From Paenibacillus silvestris (GTDB taxonomy: Bacteria; Bacillota; Bacilli; Paenibacillales; NBRC-103111), in NCBI RefSeq assembly GCF_009882985.1, contig NZ_WTUZ01000022.1, forward strand, positions 1,029,065-1,093,064: a stretch of 64,000 nucleotides of DNA, written 5' to 3'. The translations under genes and the position numbers were made by a program. The notes under the pieces are model-generated. The model had not been told where the DNA came from, did no database searches, and was given only the letters and a program-made list of their open reading frames with translations. Positions 48,693 to 57,905 of the stretch are shown here, piece after piece (within the stretch, counting starts at the first letter, position 1; each line of letters starts with the position of its first letter).

Positions 48693-50287
48693 TCAGTGTG
48701 ATGATTGCAGATGACGAAACGTTGGCAAGGGTTGGATTGAAAATGATGATTCCCTGGGAGAAATACGGGTTTAATTTAGTGGCGGAGGCAGAGAATGGCC
48801 AAGTAGCCATGGATTTAGCCCTGCAATTAAAGCCGGATATTATCATCACCGATATCAAGATGCCGCTATTAAACGGAGTGGAGCTTATCTCTGCTTTACG
48901 TGAGCACTTAACGGAAACGAAATTCATCGTACTAAGCTCCTATGGAGACTTCGATTATGTGAAAGAAGCCATGCAGATCGGTGCCGAAGACTACATTTTG
49001 AAGCTGGAAATGGAACCGGAGCCGTTTGCAGAGCTGCTTAACAAAGTCAAAGGGAAGATTGAAGCCGAACGAAGCAGGCATAAGGAGGAGCGCGCAGATG
49101 AATGGTACAAAAGGCGGAATTTACCTGCATTGCGAGAGAAGTTGTTCCAGAACCTGCTGTTCAGCTACTATCTCAATGAAGATGAGGTTCAGGTGCAATT
49201 CAATTATCTGGATATCAAGCTTCACGCCGAGAATCTGGTATGTTTGTTAGTTCGAGTGGAGAATAGGGAGTTATATGAAAAATACGATGTGGATGACAGG
49301 TATGTTTTAACCTATGGCGTCACGAATATGATTGAAGAAATTTTGCAAAATTATCCTCCTGCTTACGTCACATCAACTAATTCCATGGAGTTTGCCATTA
49401 TTCATTCTTTCAAGAGCGGTTCAGAGGCTGTAACCAAAAATGCTGCCGAGAAATTAGCTGTACATGTGGAAAGCGCATTAAAAACATATTTTAACTTCAA
49501 ATGCCGAATCGGGATCAGCGAGTCATGCAGCCGCCTTCGAAAGCTGAAGTCCGCCTATCGCCAAGCAAGCACAGCGCTTGATCAAGGCTTTTCGGAGCTA
49601 AAGCGTTCTATTCATCATTATCAACGGCAGTTAGATGCTGGCCATACGGTTAGCTTTGAAGAGGAGTTTAAACAAATCGAGAAGGCCTTTCACTCGCTTG
49701 ATGGGGAGTTGCTTTCAGCAGCATTCGATCAATTCGTCCAGAAAATCGATGACAGCCGCTTTACCAAATCAGAGGAGTCGCTTCGTGGCAGCTGCTGGTC
49801 ACTGACTTTTATGGTGAGGGTGTGGGAGAAGGAATTCACGGGCGAAGATTTGGATAGGACCGCGCCTTTGTCAAGCTTAGAGCAGTATCGTACACTGGAC
49901 GATTATCGAAACTGGATTCTGGAGCTAAGAGACAAAGTTATTTCACTGCTGCACCAAGTCGACGACGGGAAAAATATCGTAGCTCGCGCCAAAAAATATA
50001 TGTTGAAACATTACGATAAGGATATCTCGTTAAAAACAGTCTCCCAGCATCATAACATTTCCCCAAATTACTTGAGCTCTCTGTTCAAAAGAACAACGAA
50101 CGAAAATTTCATAGATTTTCTCATTCATGTCCGAATCGAGCAAGCTCAGTATTTGCTTAAAAACAGCTCCAGTAAGATATATGAAATTGGCATGAAAGTC
50201 GGCTATCCGGATGCTTATTATTTTAGTAAAATTTTCAAAAAGGTGACGGGTTTAACGCCTCAAGAATACAGACATTTCCAGAAGTGA
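48689..50287 (+). CDS. YesN-type response regulator with AraC domain
   Basis: This 532-residue regulator has a receiver domain (VMIADDETLARVGLKMM; Asp55 in DIIITDIKMPL; lysine in YILKLEME), a middle region of about 250 residues as in YesN proteins, and a C-terminal AraC domain (LKTVSQHHNISPNYLSSLFK and EIGMKVGYPDAYYFSKIFKK, ending LTPQEYRHFQ). It should activate the importer operon that follows (50530 onward) when the kinase senses its sugar. It is coupled to the kinase and closed by a strong terminator. Confidence 0.92.
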   Translation: MISVMIADDETLARVGLKMMIPWEKYGFNLVAEAENGQVAMDLALQLKPDIIITDIKMPLLNGVELISALREHLTETKFIVLSSYGDFDYVKEAMQIGAEDYILKLEMEPEPFAELLNKVKGKIEAERSRHKEERADEWYKRRNLPALREKLFQNLLFSYYLNEDEVQVQFNYLDIKLHAENLVCLLVRVENRELYEKYDVDDRYVLTYGVTNMIEEILQNYPPAYVTSTNSMEFAIIHSFKSGSEAVTKNAAEKLAVHVESALKTYFNFKCRIGISESCSRLRKLKSAYRQASTALDQGFSELKRSIHHYQRQLDAGHTVSFEEEFKQIEKAFHSLDGELLSAAFDQFVQKIDDSRFTKSEESLRGSCWSLTFMVRVWEKEFTGEDLDRTAPLSSLEQYRTLDDYRNWILELRDKVISLLHQVDDGKNIVARAKKYMLKHYDKDISLKTVSQHHNISPNYLSSLFKRTTNENFIDFLIHVRIEQAQYLLKNSSSKIYEIGMKVGYPDAYYFSKIFKKVTGLTPQEYRHFQK

Positions 50288-50292
50288 AACAG

Positions 50293-50313
50293 CCCGCGTG
50301 CGGGTTTTTTTTT
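50293..50313 (+). terminator. Rho-independent terminator
   Basis: CCCGC / GCGGG with a GT loop, followed by nine T residues, ends the kinase-regulator operon. Confidence 0.9.
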
Positions 50314-50529
50314 ATGATGCATGCCGCTCAATCGTTAAATAAAACAAGGGATCGTGAATAAAGACAATTTCCAGAGTTTACCTAAGTAGCACCTTTGCAT
50401 TCTGCTAAACAGGATGGCTTATTTAGTAATATAAAACAATGGATGCCTTTAGAAATCACATTTCAACATCCTTTTCGGCTTTCTATAATGAAGACATGAA
50501 CACATAACTTTGCGATTAGGGGAGTGAAC

Positions 50530-51903
50530 ATGTTGAAAAATGCAGCTTTTGGAAGAGTAAAACGTTATTTAGTACCACTGATGCTTACTGTAAGCGCGAT
50601 TGCAGCAGCAGGATGCCAAAGCCAAGAAGCGAGTACCAAGCCGTCTGATGCAGCGCCGGGGCAGACTGTACTGAATGTCTACAGCTGGACAGTTGAGGAC
50701 AGCATGAAGCCGTTTTTTGAAGCCTTTGAAAAGAAATATCCGACGATCAAAGTGAAATACACGAAAATGGCGGACTCCAATCCGGCCACGGCAAATTCAC
50801 TGCTGACCTCGGGTGAAGCGATTGACGTTATCCCGCAAGCCTCAGTTGACGATATGCGGGTCAGGGCTACAAGCGGGATGTACGAGCCGCTGGATGAATA
50901 CATGAAAAAAGACAAAATGGATTACAAGCAAATTTTCGGAGATTCCATTAATGAACTGGAAACGGTGAATGGAAACCATTATGCACTTCCATACAGTATG
51001 GCAACCTACGGTCTTTACTACAATAAAGCTATGTTTGATAAAGCCGGGGTACCGTATCCAACCGACGACTGGACATGGGACGATCTTCGGGCGGCAGCGC
51101 TCAAATTGACTTCAGGCAGCGGAGCTAATAAAATCTATGGCTTCTTACCGGACTACACCGGGCAATGGGCTTTCCCTGCTGTTCAACAGCTTGGTCTTAA
51201 CTATGTCTATAAAAATAACGGCCAGGAATCGAATTGGGACAATCCTGCCTTCTTGAACGCCTTGCAATTTTTTTACGATATGGAAATGAAGGATAAATCG
51301 GCGTGGCCACTTTCGGAATACAAGGCGCTTAAGATCGATACCAATCCTCACGCTATTTTTATGCAGGGTAAAGCTGCCATGTATATTCAGCCATCATTTA
51401 TTGTCAAGTATAGCTCGCAAGAGTCCTATGGCTTTACCAAGTTTGATTACGGCGTTGTCAATCTGCCCAAAGTGAAAAAAGAAGACAGCTTGAGCAATAT
51501 TTATTATTTAAGCGATTTCAGTATTCCAGCGAGTGCCCCCAATAAAGAGGCGGCCTGGACCTTTCTGAAGTTTTACTGCTTAGAGGCACCGGAAATTTTC
51601 GCTCAATCCAAGGCAATGACGCCTGCCAATCTTCCATCCTTGGATGCTACTGTCAATGAGAAGGTAGGCAAAATCATTTTTGATTACCCGCATTTTGATC
51701 AGCCTACAGGCATGAAAACATTTATTACGAATAAGCTGAAGCTCACCCCCTATTTGACGACAATTAACACGGCCAAAGCTGAAATGATGGATATGGTAAA
51801 ATCGGAAATTACTTCGTGCTTAATGGGGAATCAAACCCCGGCGGAGACCATAGCCAAATTGAAAAAACAGTCCGACGAGTTAATAAAAAAAGCAGGGAAA
51901 TAG
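50530..51903 (+). CDS. Family 1 extracellular solute-binding lipoprotein
   Basis: This 457-residue lipoprotein has lipobox Cys29 (IAAAGCQS) and the sugar-binding fold: VLNVYSWTVEDSMKPFFEAF, HYALPYSMATYGLYYNKAMF, TDDWTWDDLRAAALKL, FDYGVVNLPKVKKED and YLSDFSIPASAPNKEAAWTF. It is paralogous to the orphan at 45449. It feeds the permeases at 51926 and 52886. ATG 50530 is 5 nt from AGGGGAG. The operon continues to the glycosidase-like, amidohydrolase and Rieske genes, so the imported compound is probably the substrate of those enzymes. Confidence 0.92.
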   Translation: MLKNAAFGRVKRYLVPLMLTVSAIAAAGCQSQEASTKPSDAAPGQTVLNVYSWTVEDSMKPFFEAFEKKYPTIKVKYTKMADSNPATANSLLTSGEAIDVIPQASVDDMRVRATSGMYEPLDEYMKKDKMDYKQIFGDSINELETVNGNHYALPYSMATYGLYYNKAMFDKAGVPYPTDDWTWDDLRAAALKLTSGSGANKIYGFLPDYTGQWAFPAVQQLGLNYVYKNNGQESNWDNPAFLNALQFFYDMEMKDKSAWPLSEYKALKIDTNPHAIFMQGKAAMYIQPSFIVKYSSQESYGFTKFDYGVVNLPKVKKEDSLSNIYYLSDFSIPASAPNKEAAWTFLKFYCLEAPEIFAQSKAMTPANLPSLDATVNEKVGKIIFDYPHFDQPTGMKTFITNKLKLTPYLTTINTAKAEMMDMVKSEITSCLMGNQTPAETIAKLKKQSDELIKKAGK

Positions 51904-51925
51904 GAGATGTGTGGAGGAATGCTAG

Positions 51926-52867
51926 ATGGAACTGGCAAAGAAGAACTCACTAATAGCACCTAAACGCAAAAAGAAGATGCGAAAGGATATCTTGCATGAA
52001 AATATAGCGGGTTGGCTGTTTCTTTCACTTAATTTAATCGGTTACATTATTTTCAAATTAATTCCGATTATTCTTTCACTGATTTTCAGCTTTTGTGATT
52101 GGAACTTGGTATCCGGTTTAAAAGGAATCAAATTTATCGGGCTGAAAAATTATATCAATTTGTTGACGGACGACGTATTCATCAAGTCCTTGGTAAATAC
52201 CATTGTTTACGCAGCTGCTACGGTTCCGTTCTCCGTATTCCTTGCCTTGATTCTTGCAGTTGTCCTAAACGATAAAATCTTCTTTAAAAGCTTAGTCCGT
52301 TTAGGATTTTATTTACCTAATATTGCTTCCATGGTTGCGATATCCGTGGTGTGGAGTATTTTGTACATGCCTACCTTCGGTCCAATCAATATGTTTCTGA
52401 CTTCAATTGGGATCGACAACCCACCTGGCTGGCTGTCTTCGTCGCAGTGGGCGCTAATCTCGATTATCATCATGAGCGTTTGGCAGGCTGTTGGGTACAA
52501 TGCCGTTATTTTGCTGGCAGGGCTGCAGAGTGTTCCTGGAACATTATACGAATCGGCGGAAATCGACGGAGCCGGCCCGCTGCGCAAATTTTTTCGGATT
52601 ACGATTCCAATGCTGTCGCCAACCTTGTTCTTCGTAACGGTGATTTCCATTATAGGGTCGTTTCAGGTGTTCACCCAGGTGAACGTTATGACGCAGGGAG
52701 GCCCAGGGACCTCTACGTCGGTACTGGTCTACTATATCTATAAAGCTGCCTTTACGTACAACAAGATTGGATACGCCAACGCGATCGGATGGGTGCTGTT
52801 CATCTTGGTCTTCATTTTTACGGCGCTGCAGTGGAAATTTTCCAATAAAGACTCGCATGTAAACTAG
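51926..52867 (+). CDS. Carbohydrate ABC transporter permease (MalF/UgpA type)
   Basis: This 313-residue protein has six TM segments after a basic N-terminus: LFLSLNLIGYIIFKLIPIIL, and the EAA loop TLYESAEIDGAGPLRKFFRITIPMLSP. It forms the transport channel with the permease at 52886 and receives substrate from the lipoprotein at 50530. Its start follows GTGGAGG, 22 bp after the lipoprotein stop. Confidence 0.92.
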   Translation: MELAKKNSLIAPKRKKKMRKDILHENIAGWLFLSLNLIGYIIFKLIPIILSLIFSFCDWNLVSGLKGIKFIGLKNYINLLTDDVFIKSLVNTIVYAAATVPFSVFLALILAVVLNDKIFFKSLVRLGFYLPNIASMVAISVVWSILYMPTFGPINMFLTSIGIDNPPGWLSSSQWALISIIIMSVWQAVGYNAVILLAGLQSVPGTLYESAEIDGAGPLRKFFRITIPMLSPTLFFVTVISIIGSFQVFTQVNVMTQGGPGTSTSVLVYYIYKAAFTYNKIGYANAIGWVLFILVFIFTALQWKFSNKDSHVN

Positions 52868-52885
52868 AGGGAGAGGAGGATCCAG

Positions 52886-53716
52886 ATGAGTGCGAGATCT
52901 TTTAAATTAACGCAAAAAACGGTTTTGACTGTCGTTATGCTCTTACTTTCCCTCCTATCCGTTATGCCTTTTATCTGGATGCTGTCTGCATCCTTCAAGC
53001 CAACTGCGGAAGTATTCGAATTTCCGGTCCGATGGATACCAAAAACGTTTATTTGGGATAACTATACAACCGTATGGTTCGCTCGTTTTCAAACGTATTT
53101 CTTAAACTCGGTCAAGGTTTCCGTGGTCAGTGTCGTCGGAGAGGTGATTACAAGCGCACTTGCGGGATATGCTTTTGCAAAAATCAAGTTTAAAGGCAGA
53201 GAGCCTGCCTTCGTCATTTATATCGCCACCCTGATGTTTCCGCACCAGATGCTTTTGGTTCCAAGATTCGTTTTGTATCGTTTAATGGGTTTGTACAACA
53301 GCCTGTGGGCATTGATGCTTCCCGGAATTTTCAGTGCTTTCGGCACTTTTTTATTTCGGCAGTTTTTCACTACGATACCGGATGAATTGATGGAAGCCGC
53401 TAAATTGGACGGCTGCAATCATTTTAAAACGTTTACAAGAATCATACTCCCGTTATCCATGCCGGTTGTTTCTACGCTAGTTATTTTTTCGTTTGTTGGT
53501 TCGTGGAACAATTACGAAAATGCGCTGGTCTTCTTAAGCAATAAGGATAAATTCACCATTCCGCTTGGCCTGCTGCAGTTTCAAACCGAGGAGCAGACGA
53601 ATTATGGCGCTATCATGGCGGCATCCGTTTTGTCGCTGCTGCCGATCTTTATTATCTTTTTGAGCCTGCAAAAATATTTTATTGAAGGAATTGCTACAGC
53701 TGGTCTAAAGGGATAA
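52886..53716 (+). CDS. Carbohydrate ABC transporter permease (MalG/UgpE type)
   Basis: This 276-residue protein has six TM segments, with LSVMPFIWMLSASFKPTAEV, the EAA loop ELMEAAKLDGCNHFKTFTRIILPLS and the C-terminus YFIEGIATAGLKG. ATG 52886 follows GGAGAGGAGG, 19 bp after the first permease gene. The pair lacks a dedicated ATPase. Confidence 0.92.
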   Translation: MSARSFKLTQKTVLTVVMLLLSLLSVMPFIWMLSASFKPTAEVFEFPVRWIPKTFIWDNYTTVWFARFQTYFLNSVKVSVVSVVGEVITSALAGYAFAKIKFKGREPAFVIYIATLMFPHQMLLVPRFVLYRLMGLYNSLWALMLPGIFSAFGTFLFRQFFTTIPDELMEAAKLDGCNHFKTFTRIILPLSMPVVSTLVIFSFVGSWNNYENALVFLSNKDKFTIPLGLLQFQTEEQTNYGAIMAASVLSLLPIFIIFLSLQKYFIEGIATAGLKG

Positions 53717-53750
53717 AAAGCTAAACATGCTTATACCGAATTGGAGGAGA

Positions 53751-56405
53751 ATGTCCGTGTCACATATCAATCAATCGAACAAGTTGCCTGACATCATCAT
53801 TGTACAGGATCAACAAACAACGTTAGGTTCAGAACCATCCGTCCAATGGGCGAAGCAAACCTTAATCGACACGCTGGAAAGTCGCGGAATGATTGTCGCA
53901 CTTGAACATAAGCAAGCTGAGCCATCCACCAAGGTGCAAATTATCATTTCCGGTAACGATTCCCCGGTTGCCATCGCTGCAAGCAGTGAGCTTGGCATTG
54001 CTTTGCCGGAGGAAACGGAAGCGCTTGCGATCCTTGCCGCACAAGGGAATATCGTACTTACGGCACCTGATGGACGCGGGCTCGTGTACGCTCTCCTTGA
54101 ACTGACGGATCGCATTCAGCATGCTTCCGGCGATATAACCGGAGACTTGCTTGACGTTAAATCGCTCGTCGACAAGCCGGCCAACGAGATCCGGAGCGTA
54201 ACTCGCTTATTCGCTTGCGAACCGGAAGATAAACCTTGGTTTTACGATAAGTCATTCTGGGATGACTATTTGACGGAGCTGGCGACACAGCGGTTTAATC
54301 GGTTCACCCTGTCTTTAGGAATGGGGTACGATTACGGCCACGATCTCAATGTACGCGACAACTATTTTTGTTTTGCATACCCGTTCTTGTTTGATGTGCC
54401 GGGCTACGAGGTGAAAGTGCTTGAACTGTCTGAGGAGGAGAGAAGGCTAAACTTTGAAATGCTCCATTACATCGGTCAGGAAACCAAACGGCGGGGAATG
54501 CATTTTCAGCTTGGACTTTGGAATCATTCCTACATGTTTACGGAAAGTCCGAACATGGACTATACGATCTCCGGTATCGACGAGAAAAATCATGCTCCCT
54601 ATTGCCGTGATGCGATCAGCAAGCTGCTGAACGAGTTTACAGAGATCGACGGTTTGACCTTCCGCGTGCATTATGAAGGTGGTATTCCAGAGCCAGCTTA
54701 TGAATTTTGGCGCGTTGCTATGGCTGGAACGAAAGACATTGGCCGCAGGGTAGAAATCGATATGCATGCGAAGGGCATTAATGACGAATTAATCCAGATC
54801 GCGCTTGATACCAATCAGCCGATATTCATTTCGCCGAAATATTGGGCAGAGCATATGGGGCCAAGCTATCATCAGGCGGCAATCCGGGACAACGAGTTCT
54901 CCCTGCCGAAGAACCAGACGATGAATATGCAGGCGATTACCGCATGGTCGCGCCGATTTACACGGTATGGGTATGCCGATTATTTGCAGGATGATCGCAA
55001 AATAGGCATTTTGTTCCGGTTGTGGCCGGGGACCCAAAAGCTACTATTGTGGGGTGACCCCGCGCTAGCAGCAGGTTATGGACGGTTTTCCCATTTCAGC
55101 GGAACGCAAGGGATCGAGCTGTGCGAGCCGCTTACCTTCAAGGGACGTAAAGGCTCTGGTACAGAAGGCGGAAGAGAGCCTTATCTCGCCGAAGCGTTGA
55201 AGCTGCCGAACCGGGATTGGCAGAAGTATAAATATACGTACCGGTTGTGGGGAAGGCTGCTCTACAACCCGGAAGCAACACCTGACGTATGGCGCAGATA
55301 TTTGCGCCACGAATTCGGCGAGGCCGCAGACAGCTATGAATCGGCGCTTGCGCATGCGAGCCGCATTCTGCCTTTGGTTACCGCAGCCTATTGCCCGTCC
55401 GCTGCGAACTTCGTTTATTGGCCCGAAATGCATACCAACCAACCAATTGCCGATCCGGAATTGCCGTCGCCGTTTGGCTTCGATACGCCAAAACCGGGAA
55501 CGTTCGGTGCAGCGAGCCCGCTGGACACTGCCTTGTTTTACCGAATCGACGATTTTGCCGACGATATTACGCAAGGCTTCCGTCATGGCAAGTATTCTCC
55601 GCTTGAAACGGCGGATCGTCTGGAGTCCATGGCGACAACGGCCGCACAATATTTGTCCAAAGCTATAGATATGGCCGTGGACCCGCAAGCCGCGAATTTC
55701 CAGCGGTTTGTAACGGATACCCGAATGCTGGTCCATATTGGCCAGTTCTTCGCTAACAAATTCCGGGCAGCATTAAGCTATGCTTTGTCCGAGCGGACCG
55801 ATGACACCGTTGAGTTGGAACGAGCGCTGGACTTTTACAAACTGGCCAGAGAGCATTGGGTCAAGGTCATTGAGATTTCGCAGGATAAATATAAGGCGGA
55901 TATAGCTTTTGGTAATTCTGGAGCGGTCAGAGGACACTGGGCGGACCGGCTGCCTGCCATCGAAGCGGATATCCAGGCTATGGAACGCCAACTGCAGACA
56001 GCCCGGGCGGATGCCAGCCGGACGGTAGATACCGGAAAGCTGCAGGCTGCCATGAAAGTGCTGACCGCTTCTCCTGTGGATCGCAGGCAGCTTTTCGTGC
56101 ATCAGGCTCCGTCGCAATTCACCAAAGGTGAAAAGCTTGGTGTGCAGCTCGAGCTGCCAGGTGCATCCGATGGCCTGAAAGTGGTGCTGCACTATCGGCA
56201 CGCCAACCAAAGCGAGCATTACGTTGTCACAGAAATGAGTCGAGATGGTGCGAGCTTTGCTGCCGATATACCGGCTGACTACACCAAGTCGCCTTTCGGC
56301 ATTCTCTACTTCTTTGAGGTCGTTGAAAGCGACAGCGGAGCCCGGCTATATCCTGGCTTGAACGAGGACATCTCAAATCAGCCTTATTATTTCGTTAACT
56401 CATAA
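53751..56405 (+). CDS. Large cytoplasmic glycoside-hydrolase-like protein of unknown specificity
   Basis: This 884-residue protein starts with a domain like the N-terminal (GH67N/GH20b) domain of alpha-glucuronidases and hexosaminidases (VQIIISGNDSPVAIAASSEL, NIVLTAPDGRGLVYALLELT). From about residue 150 a TIM-barrel-like region follows (RFNRFTLSLGMGYDYGH, RGMHFQLGLWNHSYM, LTFRVHYEGGIPEPAYEFW with a candidate catalytic Glu, GRRVEIDMHAKG), then a helical region to about 750 and a C-terminal beta-sandwich-like domain. No signal peptide, so it acts on imported material. No known GH family is certain. ATG 53751 is 3 nt and GTG 53757 9 nt from GGAGG; the GTG may be the true start. Its stop is 15 bp before the amidohydrolase. 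Confidence 0.65.
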   Translation: MSVSHINQSNKLPDIIIVQDQQTTLGSEPSVQWAKQTLIDTLESRGMIVALEHKQAEPSTKVQIIISGNDSPVAIAASSELGIALPEETEALAILAAQGNIVLTAPDGRGLVYALLELTDRIQHASGDITGDLLDVKSLVDKPANEIRSVTRLFACEPEDKPWFYDKSFWDDYLTELATQRFNRFTLSLGMGYDYGHDLNVRDNYFCFAYPFLFDVPGYEVKVLELSEEERRLNFEMLHYIGQETKRRGMHFQLGLWNHSYMFTESPNMDYTISGIDEKNHAPYCRDAISKLLNEFTEIDGLTFRVHYEGGIPEPAYEFWRVAMAGTKDIGRRVEIDMHAKGINDELIQIALDTNQPIFISPKYWAEHMGPSYHQAAIRDNEFSLPKNQTMNMQAITAWSRRFTRYGYADYLQDDRKIGILFRLWPGTQKLLLWGDPALAAGYGRFSHFSGTQGIELCEPLTFKGRKGSGTEGGREPYLAEALKLPNRDWQKYKYTYRLWGRLLYNPEATPDVWRRYLRHEFGEAADSYESALAHASRILPLVTAAYCPSAANFVYWPEMHTNQPIADPELPSPFGFDTPKPGTFGAASPLDTALFYRIDDFADDITQGFRHGKYSPLETADRLESMATTAAQYLSKAIDMAVDPQAANFQRFVTDTRMLVHIGQFFANKFRAALSYALSERTDDTVELERALDFYKLAREHWVKVIEISQDKYKADIAFGNSGAVRGHWADRLPAIEADIQAMERQLQTARADASRTVDTGKLQAAMKVLTASPVDRRQLFVHQAPSQFTKGEKLGVQLELPGASDGLKVVLHYRHANQSEHYVVTEMSRDGASFAADIPADYTKSPFGILYFFEVVESDSGARLYPGLNEDISNQPYYFVNS

Positions 56406-56419
56406 TGGGAGGGATTCAG

Positions 56420-57478
56420 GTGAGTTCAAAGCAATCGACTGGAAAACATGGCATTATTGACTGCGATGTCCATGTCTACCCTAAATCCAGGGAAGAGCTG
56501 AACAAGTATTTACCTCAGCCTTGGAGGGACTGGTATCGACCGTTGACCCGAGCCTACGGCAACATTCAGGCGAACCGTGTGGATGCAAAGCCGCCAAATG
56601 GAGGAGGAGCGGGAACCGATCCTGACTTTTTGCGGGAGCAGTTGATCGACGAGTACGGAATCGATTACGCGATTCTGCTGCCTCGCGCGATGCTCAACAA
56701 CCTGCCGGACCCTGATATGGCTTCCGCAGTAGCCGCTGCCTATAACGATTGGCTTGCCGATACATGGCTGGATACCTATAATCATGACGGCGTGTTCAAA
56801 GGCTCGTTGTATATTGCTACCCAGGACCCAATCGGAGCAGCCAAAGAGATTGAGCGATGGGCCGGCCATCCCCATTTCGTACAGGTGATGACCGATTCCG
56901 GGGCAACGGCGCCTTTCGGTCAGCGGCAATATCATCCGATCTATGAAGCTTGTGAGAAATATGGCTTTCCTCTGGCCATTCATCCCGGTACGGATGGAAT
57001 GGGCATTAACCATCAGCCCACGCCAGGCCATCCGACCCGCTACATTGAGTTTCATACATGCCTGTCGCTAGCCTTCCAGGCGCATCTGGTCAGTTTTCTG
57101 ACCGAAGGGGTTTTCGTGAAGTTTCCTAAATTCAAAATCGCGCTTGTCGAAGGAGGCGTTTCCTGGCTCGCGCCTTTAATGTGGCGGCTGGATGCGGAAT
57201 ACAAGGGACTCCGCTATGAAGTGCCTTGGCTTGAGAAACGGCCGAGCGAATTTCTACGAGACCACGTGCGTATTACGAGCCAGCCGATCGAGCGGCCGGA
57301 TGACGACAAATATTTGTTTGCGATGCTCGAAGCAATGGATGCTGAACATATTCTAATGTTCGCGAGTGACTACCCGCATTGGGACTTCGACTCGCCGAGA
57401 AGAGCGTTTCCGAAGCTTCCGGCTGAGCTTCACCGCCGAATCTTTTATGAGAATGCGAAGGAGTTTTACAACCTTTAA
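56420..57478 (+). CDS. Amidohydrolase family (metal-dependent, ACMSD-like) protein
   Basis: This 352-residue TIM-barrel protein belongs to the amidohydrolase-2 group: GIIDCDVHVYP at residues 11-21 (Asp16-x-His18 as first metal site), PLAIHPGTDG with a metal His, FKIALVEGGVSWLAPLMWRLD and LMFASDYPHWDFDSP with the catalytic Asp. Relatives decarboxylate or hydrolyse aromatic and lactone compounds. GTG 56420 is 6 nt from GGGAGGG; the ATG at 56405 overlaps the preceding stop and lacks a ribosome site. Together with the adjacent Rieske ferredoxin it suggests breakdown of an aromatic or oxidised aglycone or lactone. The real reaction is unknown. Confidence 0.8.
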   Translation: MSSKQSTGKHGIIDCDVHVYPKSREELNKYLPQPWRDWYRPLTRAYGNIQANRVDAKPPNGGGAGTDPDFLREQLIDEYGIDYAILLPRAMLNNLPDPDMASAVAAAYNDWLADTWLDTYNHDGVFKGSLYIATQDPIGAAKEIERWAGHPHFVQVMTDSGATAPFGQRQYHPIYEACEKYGFPLAIHPGTDGMGINHQPTPGHPTRYIEFHTCLSLAFQAHLVSFLTEGVFVKFPKFKIALVEGGVSWLAPLMWRLDAEYKGLRYEVPWLEKRPSEFLRDHVRITSQPIERPDDDKYLFAMLEAMDAEHILMFASDYPHWDFDSPRRAFPKLPAELHRRIFYENAKEFYNL

Positions 57479-57495
57479 ACAGGAGGCTGCCGATC

Positions 57496-57891
57496 ATGGA
57501 GCGATTCGTAGTATGTAAAGCGACCGAAATGCAGCCGGGAGAGCGAAAAATCGTTCAAGTTGGCGGAAGGTCTATTGGCGTATTTAACGCAAACGGGGAG
57601 TATTATGCCTTGCGCAACAGTTGTCCGCATCAAGGAGCACCTTTGTGTGTGGGTAGATTGACGGGGACAACGCTGCCGTCGTTGCCGGGCAGCCACCGAT
57701 ACGGCCGGGAAGGCGAAATATTGGCCTGTCCTTGGCACGGATGGGAGTTTGATGTCACCACGGGGAAATCGTTGTTTAATCCTCATCAATGCTTGGTCAA
57801 AAAATACGATGTGGCTGTTGAGCCGCTGGAGGATAGTCTTGAAACCTTCCCGGTGTCTGTAGAAGAGGAACTTGTTGTTCTGTATGCCTAA
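57496..57891 (+). CDS. Rieske [2Fe-2S] ferredoxin-like protein
   Basis: This 131-residue soluble protein has Cys43-x-His45 in NSCPHQGAPLC and Cys78-x2-His81 in ACPWHGWEFD, the two Cys and two His ligands of a Rieske cluster. An insertion of about 15 residues (GTTLPSLPGSHRYGREGE) separates them compared with short ferredoxins. It would carry electrons to an oxygenase, but no Rieske oxygenase alpha subunit or reductase is encoded nearby; the PhyH proteins do not use such donors. ATG 57496 follows GGAGG, 17 bp after the amidohydrolase stop. Confidence 0.88.
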   Translation: MERFVVCKATEMQPGERKIVQVGGRSIGVFNANGEYYALRNSCPHQGAPLCVGRLTGTTLPSLPGSHRYGREGEILACPWHGWEFDVTTGKSLFNPHQCLVKKYDVAVEPLEDSLETFPVSVEEELVVLYA

Positions 57892-57905
57892 AAAGGAGGA
57901 GGAAC

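Noticed and set aside
55065..55736. Long antisense frames in the 53.7-57.5 kb genes
   Set aside because: Typical of GC-richer coding DNA read on the opposite strand; no ribosome sites and no domain features.
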